Source of the DNA: Prinsepia uniflora
Taxonomy: Eukaryota > Streptophyta > Magnoliopsida > Rosales > Rosaceae
Assembly (NCBI GenBank): GCA_032719365.1
Contig: CM064874.1
Coordinates: 37,682,716 to 37,746,715, forward strand
Length of the DNA stretch: 64,000 nucleotides
Reading direction: 5' to 3'
The notes under the pieces were generated by a model. It made no database searches. It was not told where the DNA came from and saw only the letters and a program-made list of their open reading frames with translations. How positions within the stretch are numbered: position 1 is the first letter of the stretch; each line of letters opens with the position of its first letter. Made by a program: the position numbers and the translations under genes. Below are positions 34,057 to 44,327 of this stretch, piece by piece.

Positions 34057-37000
34057 TGACACGACCCATCCCAAATCCCCCCAGGATTAACAAGGGATGT
34101 GTCATGCTTCTGTTTGACACGAAGTGTCAAGCAAGGGATAACTCAAACCTCAGCCCGTTCAGGGCTTCCAGAGTGCGTCAGGATAAGAGGAGGAGTGTGA
34201 TGTCTCGGTTCCTACTACAGCCAGCATTCACGATCAACCTGAAGGGCATTAAAACAAAAAAAAAAAACCGTGAGTGGACGAAAATCAATAAGTTCATAAA
34301 ACATATTTCATAAAAAGACATTTCTGCCCATCACTAAAAAGTATGCATGCAATCGAAAACCAGTAATCAAACCATTTACTTAAATAAACTATTAGGGCCT
34401 TAGCCCAAAAACTGTAAATCCAAACATATGTGAGAACTCAGCCCAAAACCATAGAATACCAAAATCCATAAATCGAGAACCAAGTGGGTCACTTCCCAAA
34501 TCCATAAGCACAAATCCATAAACACTGAAATACCATGTCATAAATCCAATAATCCATATTTACCACAAAACCATCCTCAGCATCCCAGATACCTAGCGTC
34601 CAAGATTCTTGACGTCCTAGACGTCATATCTCACAGTAAAAGCAACGCGTGCTGCCTGGGGTCTCTCCGGGTCCATATCTCTGACATCCCAGATGTCTGA
34701 CGTCCCAGACTTCCAATCAAAGCAATTCTGCTCTTGAGTCACTATACGGTCCGGTCGCTCCGTCTAATGACCCCTCACAGGCAATGCACCGTGACTTCCC
34801 CAATGTCCCAGACACCTAGAGGAGACCATCCATAGATCCTTGTATGAAGATGGTATATGGAAAACTGTTTTATAAAGTCATTACATAACATCTCAAAGGG
34901 CCTTGCCCAGAATTTCCATAAAACCATCACAAATGCATAAAATCATGTTATGAAACATAGGGTCCCAGACCCGAAATCACATTTATAAAATACAATTGGG
35001 CCTCATGCGCGATTTCGTAAACCAACTGGGCCTCTTGCCCGATCATACAAACCAACTGGGCCCCTAGCCTGATACAGTATTCAAATGGACTCCAAGTCCG
35101 AGGGTTTCCAAAAAAAATGGGTCTCAAGCCTGATTCCATATTTTCAAATCCAAAACCATACCATTGAACCATTATTAAAACCACAATCACGTCTAACCAC
35201 ATTATAAAATCGTAACATTGAAATACGTGCAAATATGGGAGTATCTCGAAATAAGTGCATTCATGTAAATCACCGATGCCACAATCATCACTATAGAAAT
35301 CACATATATAAAAAATATAAAATAGTTATGCATGCATCACAATTTATAAAACATTGTCCACTCACAGACTGTCCTACGCTACCGCCTCGATATGCGTGCC
35401 ATATGTCCTTCTGAGCAACATCACTATCACCGGGACTTCCAAACATATCCAAACCATACTAGAGGTTTACTAACAACTTCATTAACCTCTAATTAAAGCC
35501 CCATAATTTTCTCAAATTTTTAAACGTATTTTACATCGGCTTTAAACTTTCGGACACCCAAAACTACCCCGAAACGGTGTCCGATCGACACGAAACCAGT
35601 CCCAAAATGTTCATTACATCGAAAGGATGATTTCACATATTGAACACTTTCCCAAAAGGTCCCCCACGCGCCCCCATGCACCGCCCAAAGGCGCTGTGCG
35701 TGGGCCTCACGCGCCTGCACTGTTCATCTTTAACCTCTAGTAGAACCCGGTCCGGTTCGATCCTACAAATTCGGTCCAACTGGACCAGTGTGACCGGTTC
35801 GACACCCTATCTCACTCATTTCGACTTCGTTTTCAACCATTCCAACTCCTAACTCTTCGTCTAAGTATTTCCTACTCATCTATGACTTCAAAGCACGAAA
35901 TTTAAGTCGAGATCATACCTTCCCGATTCGAAGAACAACTAGCCAACTTCCTCCGTCGACTGCTCCCAGCTCCGGCCACCGTTCAACTCGATTCCAAGCT
36001 CCCTGAGCGTGGGCCCCACGCGCCCCCATGCACCGCCCAAAGGCGCTGTGCGTGGGCCTCACGCGCCTGCACTGTTCATCTTTAACCTCTAGTAGAACCC
36101 GGTCCGGTTCGATCCTACAAATTCGGTCCAACTGGACCAGTGTGACCGGTTCGACACCCTATCTCACTCATTTCGACTTCGTTTTCAACCATTCCAACTC
36201 CTAACTCTTCGTCTAAGTATTTCCTACTCATCTATGACTTCAAAGCACGAAATTTAAGTCGAGATCATACCTTCCCGATTCGAAGAACAACTAGCCAACT
36301 TCCTCCGTCGACTGCTCCCAGCTCCGGCCACCGTTCAACTCGATTCCAAGCTCCCTGAGCTTGTCTCACTCTCATGTACCTCACCCAATCAATAGAAACG
36401 ATCAATACTCGCCCAAAATAAAAACTCCATTCCATTTTTGAACTCAAACCGGTTTACGGGTTCGATTTCCTTACCTTGACGTCGTGACCTCCGCCTTGGA
36501 CACCACTGTGATCGCCTCGACGTCCTCTCCAACTTCCATTCACGGTTCACAAGCAAAAGGTGATGATTGGAGGATGTTCATGTAGGATTGGGTTTGGTTG
36601 TTCACGGTTTAGGGGTTATATGGGTTAAGGGAAAGGAAACAAAGGACTGAGAGATGAAGATACTGGCCCAAAGTATTGGGGTTTGGGCCAATTAGATAAG
36701 GGATAGGTGTCACTTGTTGATTAGTCCACCCAGATTTCCAATCCAATCCAAACCTGCCACATGTTAGTTTCTTGATTTTTGTGAATAGTGCCGTAAAACG
36801 TTCTAAACTCCTAACTTCTCCGTCGAACTTCCGATTCCGACGTGCCACCTGTCTATGTACTCGTAACGTCCTGATCTATGTAACGGTTCTCGGTCCTCAT
36901 GTGGTTGACTCCCGAGTCAAAAGTCAATATTTTTCCCAACTCCCAAGGGCAAAATGGTCATTTCACATCGTCCGTCCGAATTCACTCAACTAATCTCTGA

Positions 37001-37063
37001 TTAGTCATTCTAAATCCATAATTAATTAATACTTAATCCCGATATTAGGGACGGGTCGTTACA
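34057..37063 (-). repeat. 5' LTR of G (3.0 kb) with a 352-bp internal duplication
   Basis: Minus strand: begins TGTAACGACCCGTCCC at 37063 and ends TGGGTCGTGTCA at 34057. It contains a 352-bp direct tandem duplication (35662-36013 and 36014-36365) that looks identical by eye, and the stem-loop zone at about 34940-35120. Confidence 0.8.
35662..36365. repeat. Perfect tandem duplication, 2 x 352 bp
   Basis: The copies run from CCCCACGCGCCCCCATGCAC to CTCCCTGAGC with a 352-base offset; I found no difference when reading them side by side. The join lies at about 36008-36018. Confidence 0.85.
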
Positions 37064-37932
37064 TAGGGAGTGTTTGATTTTCAACTATCTTCATCGTTCA
37101 AGAAGAGTTTAGAGAGTTAGAGAGATAGAGAAGTTAAGAGACTCGAGAGTTGAGAGAGAAGGAGAAGTCGACGATAGAGGTTGGAGGTGTCCGTTAAGTG
37201 AAGGAGATGGATAGAGGGAGGTGAGTGCAACAAAGACGACTAGTGAGCAATGGAGGCGACAAAATTACGATGGAGGCATTTGTCATGAAGGAGATTGGCG
37301 AGATCGGATTCTACGAATCATGGTGGTAACAAGTGAGTGATGAATTGATTCTTGATTTCAAAATCATCATCTATTATTGGAATCAAACTTTGGATGCTAT
37401 TGGGTTATGTGAATTGATGACAAAAGTGATGAATCGAGTCTTGATTTCAAATTTTGGGTTTTGGGAATCGTGGGTGAGTCCTTCTTTAAACTAAAAATTC
37501 TAATTTTATTTTCATTTATGTTCAAAATTTTGGTTTCTAAACTTTATTTGTATTTCGACCTAAAAAACAGAAGAACGGTAATGGTAACAGAGGCCTAAGT
37601 GCCCAGCCGCTCAGTCGTGGAGGTCCCCCGAGTCCGCCTACATGCCACGTAATGCCGCCTAATGCCCCTGCCACGTTTATCTGTCGCATAGCCCTTATGT
37701 GAGGCAGCTCAGCCCTGCTTAGCCTACTATTTAGAACATTACCAACAAGTATTCTAAATGTGGACTAAATGAACAAATTATGGTCTTTAGACTAAAGAGC
37801 CAACCAAATATTATTAGCTCTTTGGGATGTCCTAAATAGTGGGCCCCACAACTTGTGTTTTTGCAGTGAAACCATCCTTCTTTTTTATTTTTTTTGAGTG
37901 GTCCCAAATCCACTACAAAACTTAACAACCAT
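37064..37932. other. Spacer, no gene recognised
   Basis: A purine-rich start (AGAGAG runs, 37115-37165), a GC-richer segment at 37580-37730 with repeated 'GCCTAATGCC' and 'GCCACGT' words, then AT-rich sequence. Short ORFs only, none with a recognisable product. Confidence 0.4.
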
Positions 37933-38436
37933 TGTAAGACCCGTGTCTTGAAAGAACGGTGAACAATCCCACATTATTCGGGGAGGGAAAGATGAAATGT
38001 CTTATATGTGTGGGCACGTATCTATCTAACACGAGGCCTTTTAGGAGCTCACTGGCTTTGAGTTTGGTTGGAACTCCAAAGTTAAGTGAGTTGAAGCTAG
38101 TGCAATCCCAAGATAGGTGACCCATTGGGAAGTTGCATGTGAGCTCCCGATAACAAAACTACTCGTGTCTTAGAAGAAACGTGAAAAATCTCACATCGCT
38201 CGGGGAGGGAAAGGTGAAGTGTCTTATATGTGTGGGCATGTATCTATCTAGCAGGAGGCCTTTTGGGAGCTCACTGACTTTGAGTTTGGTTGGAAATCCA
38301 AAGTTAAGCGAGTTGAGGCTGGTGCAATCCCAAGATGGGTGACCCACTAGAAGTTGCACGTGAGTTCCCAGAAATAAAACCATTAAGGCGGGATCCAAAG
38401 CGGACAATATCATGCTAGATGAATCAGGTCGTGACA
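37933..38436 (+). mobile_element. Cassandra-like solo LTR with 5S-rRNA-like sequence, internally duplicated
   Basis: Seen: TGTAAGACCC... to ...GGTCGTGACA, flanked by ACCAT (37928-37932) and GCCAT (38437-38441), a 4-of-5 target duplication. Inside are two copies of a module of about 225 bp. Each carries AAGTTAAG(C/T)GAGTTGA... and GAT(A/G)GGTGACCCA..., which resemble the 5S rRNA internal promoter (box A and box C), after 'GGAGGCCTTTTGGGAGCTCACT'. Known: Cassandra TRIM elements carry 5S-like sequence in their LTRs. The second copy continues through 'CCAAAGCGGACAATATCATGCTA' to the LTR end. Copy 1 lacks that tail and copy 2 lacks the TGTAAGAC start, so this is one LTR with an internal tandem duplication. 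No internal domain is seen. Confidence 0.75.
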
Positions 38437-39457
38437 GCCATGTTTTTTACTCTTGACACAAGTCATTTTACAAGGGCTAATGGCCTTACCACTTTGCCCT
38501 TTAGACCTCATTTCTTGAGTCCTAAATTTTAATTTAGATAGCCTTTTAGACCTCATCTGTTAGAGATGGCCTTGCTATCTTGCCCTTCACTAGGCCGCCA
38601 AAATGATCACTTAAACCTTCACCTCAAAAATTAACTTAGGCTTTGCAGACTGTAAGTCGGCACCACATCGATATCCTTTACTTTCATCTTTATCGATATG
38701 TCATGGTTGCCGAAGAATCAAGTGAACGTACAGTTGCCGAGGCAAATGCGTAACCCTAAGTTCGTCCATAGTATTGAAGCTATGTGCATAGTCTAACTCA
38801 TGCGCAATCTACGAAAAGAATTAGAGATCATGAACAGAAAACCCCAATGAAAGACTGGACCTAAACCTCTTTGTATTGCTTAATCCATGACCTAAAGGTC
38901 TTTGTATTGCTTAATCCATGAATATTTTTCAGCATCAACAGAATTGATTTTGAGTCTGTAATTTCTTTTGGGAAAAATTTATTGAATTTCTGTTTTAATG
39001 GATTCTTTTTTGTGCCACTAAAAAATATTTAATTGGAAATTTCTTTCCATTCAATCTTGTAAAGAGGAGATCAAACCCCATGTGTATGGGTCTCTCCAAA
39101 ATCTTTTCTTACAAAGTGTAAAAGAAAAAATTAAAAAAAAAAAACAAACCTCACCTATAACCCTTGAAAGAATTTTATAAATAGGACACAGGATGTTGCC
39201 AGGGCTTTAGTAAAAGACCTGCTTCCAAATATATCATCTTACCCAATTTGACGCATCTTTGCCAGGGCTTTACAAAGTTAGCTTTTATCCAACGAAAGAT
39301 TTAGACACAGATGCGTCTTTTGCTTGCGTAGCTAATTATATACCAGCTAGCCTCATACATCCTAGTTTTTCTTCCTTTCTTTTTTTCTTTTTACTTTCCA
39401 CATTGTCTTCCGCCGGTCTGTCCCTTACCAGATCGTCTTCAAATGTTATGCAATAGC
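38437..39457. other. Spacer and 3' flank of the GNAT gene
   Basis: Repeated 'TTTAGACCTCAT' and 'CTTTGTATTGCTTAATCCATGA' words, a poly-A stretch near 39125-39145, and pyrimidine-rich sequence at 39365-39400. No coding sequence. The part next to 39457 should include the GNAT 3' UTR. Confidence 0.4.
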
Positions 39458-41324
39458 CTAAGCAACAGTGTTGGTGTTCAGAAGCTTCATCATGAAGTTG
39501 AACCGGACATCCGGACCGGTCTTGGGTGTTGGCCAGTTTGCTTCTTCAGGCACCTTGATGCATTTGAAACCCTGGCCTTTGTACAGCTTTATAGCCCCGG
39601 GATTGTTCAAGTCACAGTGCAATGCAATCGTACGGCAATCCCAGTTCCTGGCTTGAGCTTCTGCCTTTGCAATTAGCCTTTTCCCTACTCCTCTTGGCCG
39701 AAATTTCTCCCGCACAGCAACATTTGATACATATGCAACTCCAGTCCTGCAATTAAACCGTACATTTGGCAAGATTTACAAAGGACTAGCTAAACTCAAA
39801 CATTTTCTTTCAACTTGAACTTAACTCTCTCGTGAGGTACAAGTAACCGAACAACATGCTTATCAATTCCAATGCATTGGATGAATGAAATACTTGGGTC
39901 AGCCTCTGATTTTGTGAATTATTCCCACTCTCAGAAACTACCTTTGTGACAGTCTGGAGGTAGATCATTTAAGCAAGCACAAGAGAAAAATGTATGAGCT
40001 GCAACAGCCATAGACGCAAATATTTACTTACATAGAGATAATCTTGCCCGAAAAAATAATGTATGTTATGAGTGATTCCAAATTATGTATGCTAATAATG
40101 TATGCTAATAATGTATGTTACAAGTGATTTTAAATTATGTATGTTAAGAGTGATTCCAAATTATGTATTTTTGTTAGACAATAGCACGGATAAGCAACAT
40201 ATCTGTGTAATGCTAACAACTCAGTTGCATCCAACATTCAGCTTTACTAATTAACAAGAAGGCTGCATTGCACAAGCTTTAAATAGAACAGAAGACCTCT
40301 TTTAAATGCAATGATAGTACCTTCTCTGCCTGAGAGGTCCTTTTCTAGGAAGAAAATCAGCAACAGTATCAACTGTCAATATTCCGGCCACATACCTCCT
40401 ACTAAGACTGAACTTCCCATCAAAACCACCAATCTTGAAATCTTCACCCCCAAACAGGAAAGTATCGTCCTCAGAGTTACGAACGACGGCAACTAGGCAA
40501 GTCCTTTTGCAGCCATTTGGTAAAGAAAATCCGGCTAGCATTGCCACCAGCCGGTCAATCCTCAGGACAAAATGTAAAGGGAAATTATATTCCGGGAAGA
40601 AAGAGCTGCAATGAGTCTCAGCCACCTCCCAACAGTCCTCTAACCTCGCCTCCCGGACAACAATCTCCGGAGACAATGTTGGAAATAAATCAACCACTTG
40701 ACTGGCTGTGCAAACTCCTACAACCAAAAACCAATATCATGCAAATCGGATATCAGAACCAAAAACCATCCAAATGGGATTTCAAACATCTAATTGGGAT
40801 TTCAAAAACCCAAAACCATCCAATTGGGATTTCAAGAACCCCAAATCATCCAAAGGGGATTTCAAAAACTCCAAAATCATCCGATTGGGATTTCAAAACG
40901 CAAAATCATCCAAACGAATTTCAAAACACAAAATCATCCAATTGGGATTTCAAAACGCAAAATCATCCAAACGAATTTCAAAACACAAAATCATCCAATT
41001 GGTATTTCAGAACCCAAACCATCCAACCGGGATTTCAAAATCCAAATTCCACAAATCATCCAAAGGTTTCAGTAATAGTTCACATCAACCAACGTAAGTG
41101 TAAGCAATGAAATTAAGTAAAAAAGAAAGAAACTTGGATGTACCACCAGTTTTGGAAAAGCTAAGGAAAGAGAAGTCATGAGTGGAGGCAGGAACCTTCG
41201 AAGAAGTAGAAGTAAGAAGAAGTGGGTTTGGTCGGTTAAGGTTGAAACTATTCAGAAAATTGGTTTTGGAGGAGGTGTTAATGGAGGATGGAGATACTGT
41301 TATTCCCAACGGTACGGTCCGCAT
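39458..41324 (-). CDS. GNAT-family N-acetyltransferase, plastid-type
   Basis: Acetyl-CoA-dependent acetyltransferase, probably acting on protein or small-molecule amines in the chloroplast. Model on the minus strand: exon 1 41324-41147, exon 2 40717-40321, exon 3 39746-39458. GT/AG borders and phases agree at both joins, giving 864 bases or 287 residues plus stop TAG. Exon 1 (residues 1-59) is rich in Ser, Thr, Asn and Leu with few acidic residues, like a plastid transit peptide. Exon 2 carries IVVREARLEDCWEVAETHCSSFFP and YVAGILTVDTVADFLPRKGPLRQR. Exon 3 has YVSNVAV (beta 4) and the acetyl-CoA motif R208-P-R-G211-V-G213, then 'GAIKLYKGQGF'. Start ATG at 41322-41324 is the first in frame and matches the family start. 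No lesion seen, the one host gene here that looks functional. The substrate cannot be read from sequence. Confidence 0.88.
40718..41146. repeat. Minisatellite in GNAT intron 1
   Basis: Between about 40755 and 41060 the intron consists of degenerate tandem units around 'AAATCATCCAATTGGGATTTC', with a larger repeat of about 60 bases in the middle (CCAAACGAATTTCAAAACAC alternating with CCAATTGGGATTTCAAAACG). It produces long but meaningless ORFs in three plus frames. Confidence 0.75.
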
Positions 41325-41633
41325 TTCTTGGACTCTGTGTGTGTGTGCGCTCTCTCCCTATCAGGATTCAGGAACCGCAGATTCTTTGTTTCTCTCGGGC
41401 TGCTTTGTTCAGGTATAAGACACCTGAGGGACTGTCTGTCTTCGACGCCAAAATTAACCAAGATACGAACTTTACACACGTGTGTATGTTGCCACCTTAC
41501 TCTACCAATACATCTCTTCTTCTTCCATTTCAACGGATAGAAGTAAAAAATTGGGAATACATCATTTTACAACTCCAAATTTGAAATCTATATTATAATG
41601 AATTACTAAATTCAAATTTTATAATTTTATTTT
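41325..41633 (-). promoter_or_regulatory. 5' region of the GNAT gene
   Basis: About 300 bases between the GNAT start codon and the target duplication of element H. It includes a GT-dinucleotide run (41336-41350) and the probable 5' UTR and proximal promoter. No convincing TATA box. H inserted just upstream (41634). Confidence 0.4.
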
Positions 41634-42221
41634 TGTTGAAGCAGAAATCGAACCCGCCGCGAAAAGTTCTCACAATTCCTGCAAACAGCAAACAATTAGC
41701 TATCATTGTCTCGATCGATTTACCCGGGGGGTTGTTCGACCAAGAACACTCCGATGCCTAAGTTAGCTTTGAGAGAGGAAAAGGATATACTTCGAAGCGA
41801 AGAATCAACTTAACTTGGAAATGAAATGTGCCTTGCTATTTATAGGGGTGAATGAAATGTTCAATTTCCATAGTTTCGATGTGGGACAAATGCTCATCAA
41901 TTTACCTCTTATATAGGGGTGAGTGAGATGTTCAATTTCCATAATTTCGATGTGGGACAAATGCTCATCAATTTACCTCTTATATAGGGGTGAGTGAGAT
42001 GTTCAATTTCCATAGTTTCGATGTGGGACAAATGCTCATCAATTTGCATGCTAACACGTGTTATACAAATCGAGGGTGGAGAGGCTTCCACATGTCATTC
42101 TGGTTTGGGCCATGTCCGGTGCTTGTGCTTACAAGTATTATTGCCAAGGGCAATTTGGTCATTTTGAGAATTATGGGCCACGTGGCAGCTCCACATTTTT
42201 CCGGTGATTTTGGGTTCCACA
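41634..42221 (-). repeat. 3' LTR of H
   Basis: 588 bases. Contains three 71-bp tandem units, each with a TCCCACATCG element and a TATA box 32 bases apart on the minus strand: USE at 41877-41887, 41948-41958 and 42019-42029; TATA at 41837-41844, 41909-41915 and 41980-41986. Confidence 0.92.
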
Positions 42222-42240
42222 AATGCCCCCACATCGATTC
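42222..42240 (-). other. Polypurine tract of H
   Basis: The minus strand reads GATGTGGGGGCATT directly before the LTR start, a typical Gypsy plus-strand primer. Confidence 0.8.
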
Positions 42241-42329
42241 GGTATTCAGGGAATCCGGAGGGATGTACATTGTTTGGAGTCTTATATTACCGGGTTACCA
42301 GTTACCGTTGGGTTCAAGAATCGATTCAG

Positions 42330-43130
42330 TGTTTATTTGACGATTTTGCCCCTAGTTATAAAGGTAAAAAGTCCATTTTTAGTTTTAGAATGACTATTCT
42401 GGGTTTAGTGGTGTGAATCGGACATAATGTGCAAAATGACCATTTTACCCCCAAGCATGGGCAAAATGTTGTCTTTTGAACCGGGGGGTCCAAAGGACGA
42501 GGGCCAGAGACCGTTACGTAGGTCGAGTTGATACGAATCCATAGACAGGTGGCATGCCGAAATCGGAGATCGGATGCGAAGGTTATGTGTCTACGAAGGC
42601 GAGGGGCATTTTCGTAATTTTGGAAGCGAAGGGCAAAACGGTCTTTTTGAGACAAGCGAACGGTGGACGCTGACTCATGCTACCTACCAATGATTCTTGC
42701 TGCTTTGTCTAGACAACATGGAGGAAATCAAGGATTTTAGGGACCCTAAACCCTTAATTAGGGAAAACTCAATCATTTTGTCCAAACCTTGATTTTGTTA
42801 AATAGCAGAGCAATTCGATTGTGAGAATGAGAGATTAGAGAGTCTGAATTGGAGCAAAACAAACACAAAGGACAGAGGGTCGCTGGTTTTGCAGATTTTC
42901 GAAATTTTGGAAATTTGTGGTAAAAATTCGAATTCGAATTCGTGAGTCTTGAGGATCAAAATTGAGGCTGGATTAAGTCTCCTGGGACTAATTCGAACCG
43001 ATCCAAATCAAAAACGGGGAGGATTGAGGCCGTATCGAGCAAGAACAGAAGCTTCAAAATCCTCGAAAAATCGAGCTTGAGTTCTACTAGCTGGAGGTAA
43101 GGATTTATCAAATTGATCTTGTAAAATCGT
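42330..43130 (+). repeat. Long-LTR fragment (Tekay/LARD family) inside H
   Basis: From about 42386 the order 'AGAATGACTATT...GTGAATCGGAC...TGCAAAATGACCATTTTACCCC' and 'ACCGTTACGTAGGTCG...ACAGGTGGCATGCCGAAATCGGAGAT' parallels the start of the C LTR (13630-14000). It ends in a CTGGAGGTAAGG donor-like site at about 43090-43102. The LTR ends are missing, so it is a captured or truncated piece. Confidence 0.6.
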
Positions 43131-43930
43131 TCCTTATACTCTCACGATGTCACGTCGTGGACGGAGTTTGGCCGAACAGTCGACGGGGACTTGGTGGTGA
43201 CTGAGTGCACTTGCGGACGTGACTAGTGAGCATCGGTAGGCAGGATCACACCTACTGTGACTCTTGCTAGTACCACATACATGCTCGCCATGCGTCAAGA
43301 TGCCGAGAGACCTAGCAAATTTGTCCTGTGGGAGCGTGGCGGTTTTCGTGGCCTAAGTCCATTCCGAGGGAAAGATATGGATTTTGAGAAGCCTGAAGAC
43401 CTCATGGAGTGGAAGGCTTGCAATCAAAATTCCTTTTCAAGCGATGTTCTCGTGGAACTTGGCGACAGATGTTCTTCTAGAGTTTCGGGACATGAGCCGG
43501 CTACTCTCTCCATGAATGGCGAGAAGCTTTCAGACATCCCAAACAAGGAGTGGTTGTGCGTTCCACTGTGCTTGAAGGAGACCGTTGTTCAGAAGAAGGA
43601 CAATAAACAAGGACTTACTGGTTCTTGGGAGAAAAAACCATGCCGAGCAACTTCTTTCCTAACCCATAAGCATACCGAGCAACTTCTTTCCTAACCTTTC
43701 CGTTCTGGCCCTACGAATGTGCCATCTTGATGCGAAGGGCAGGCAGAAATGGAAAGTTATGTTGTTGATGTGAGATTGCGATAACTAAGATAACTTGAGG
43801 TCTCAATTTCACATCGGAAGCCAAAATGGGCGAGTTGGAGATGAGCCGTGCAGAGAGGATGCTGATAGAAAATGAGCGAGATATCACTCGAGATGAGCTC
43901 TCCCTGCTGCACAGAAATTTGCAGGACTCA
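43131..43930. other. Unrecognised segment of H with a 145-codon plus-strand ORF
   Basis: The plus-strand ORF at 43257-43694 (GTG start, possibly preceded by further sequence) is hydrophilic, Cys-containing and antisense to the gag of H. I recognise no domain. A duplicated 'GCCGAGCAACTTCTTTCCTAA' word ends it (43642-43662 and 43674-43694). Could be a captured host fragment or chance. Confidence 0.35.
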
Positions 43931-43934
43931 GAAG

Positions 43935-44175
43935 GCTTTGATGCTTCGATGACGAAGGCTTGAATGCTTCGCAGGGCGAAGGCTTGGATGCTTCGATAAC
44001 GAAGGCTTAGGTGCTTCGCATGGCGAAGGCTTAGATGCTTCGCAGGGCGAAGGCTTGAATGCTTCGATGACGAAGGCTTGGATGCTTCGCATGGCGAAGG
44101 CTTAGATGCTTCGCAAGGCGAAAACTCAGATGCTTTGATGACGAAGGCTTGGATGCTTCGATCATGAAGGCTTTT
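43935..44175. repeat. Tandem repeat of about 23 bp in H
   Basis: About ten units of the type GAAGGCTT(G/A)GATGCTTCG(A/C)... alternating 'ATGACG' and 'CAGGGC' linkers. It lies on the 3' side of the gag of H. Confidence 0.8.
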
Positions 44176-44327
44176 TACACTAGAGAGAATAAGCTTTGAA
44201 AATTGTACATGGTGAACAAATCAATTTGTTAATCTCATTTCATTGATACTTGAATTCAGAAGGCAACTTGAAAAGAAAAATTGAAAAGCTCCATAGAGTT
44301 TTATGTCTTTCTAATGTTGACTTGCGT

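Larger units (their letters stand above)
32727..37063 (-). mobile_element. LARD-type copy G, internally deleted
   Basis: Read on the minus strand: LTR 37063 to 34057, primer site, about 620 bases of internal domain (34042 to 33420) homologous to C at about 17020-17560, then an abrupt switch to LTR sequence (33419 to 32727). That last LTR piece parallels 34384-35047. Inference: a deletion removed most of the interior and the start of the 3' LTR, and the end of the 3' LTR is also missing. No coding sequence. Confidence 0.8.

Noticed and set aside
37933..38436. 5S rRNA genes in tandem
   Set aside because: Only the internal promoter-like part matches 5S; TG...CA ends and target duplication show an LTR of Cassandra type.
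40517..41110. Three overlapping plus-strand ORFs opposite GNAT
   Set aside because: They are translations of the intron minisatellite and the antisense of exon 2.
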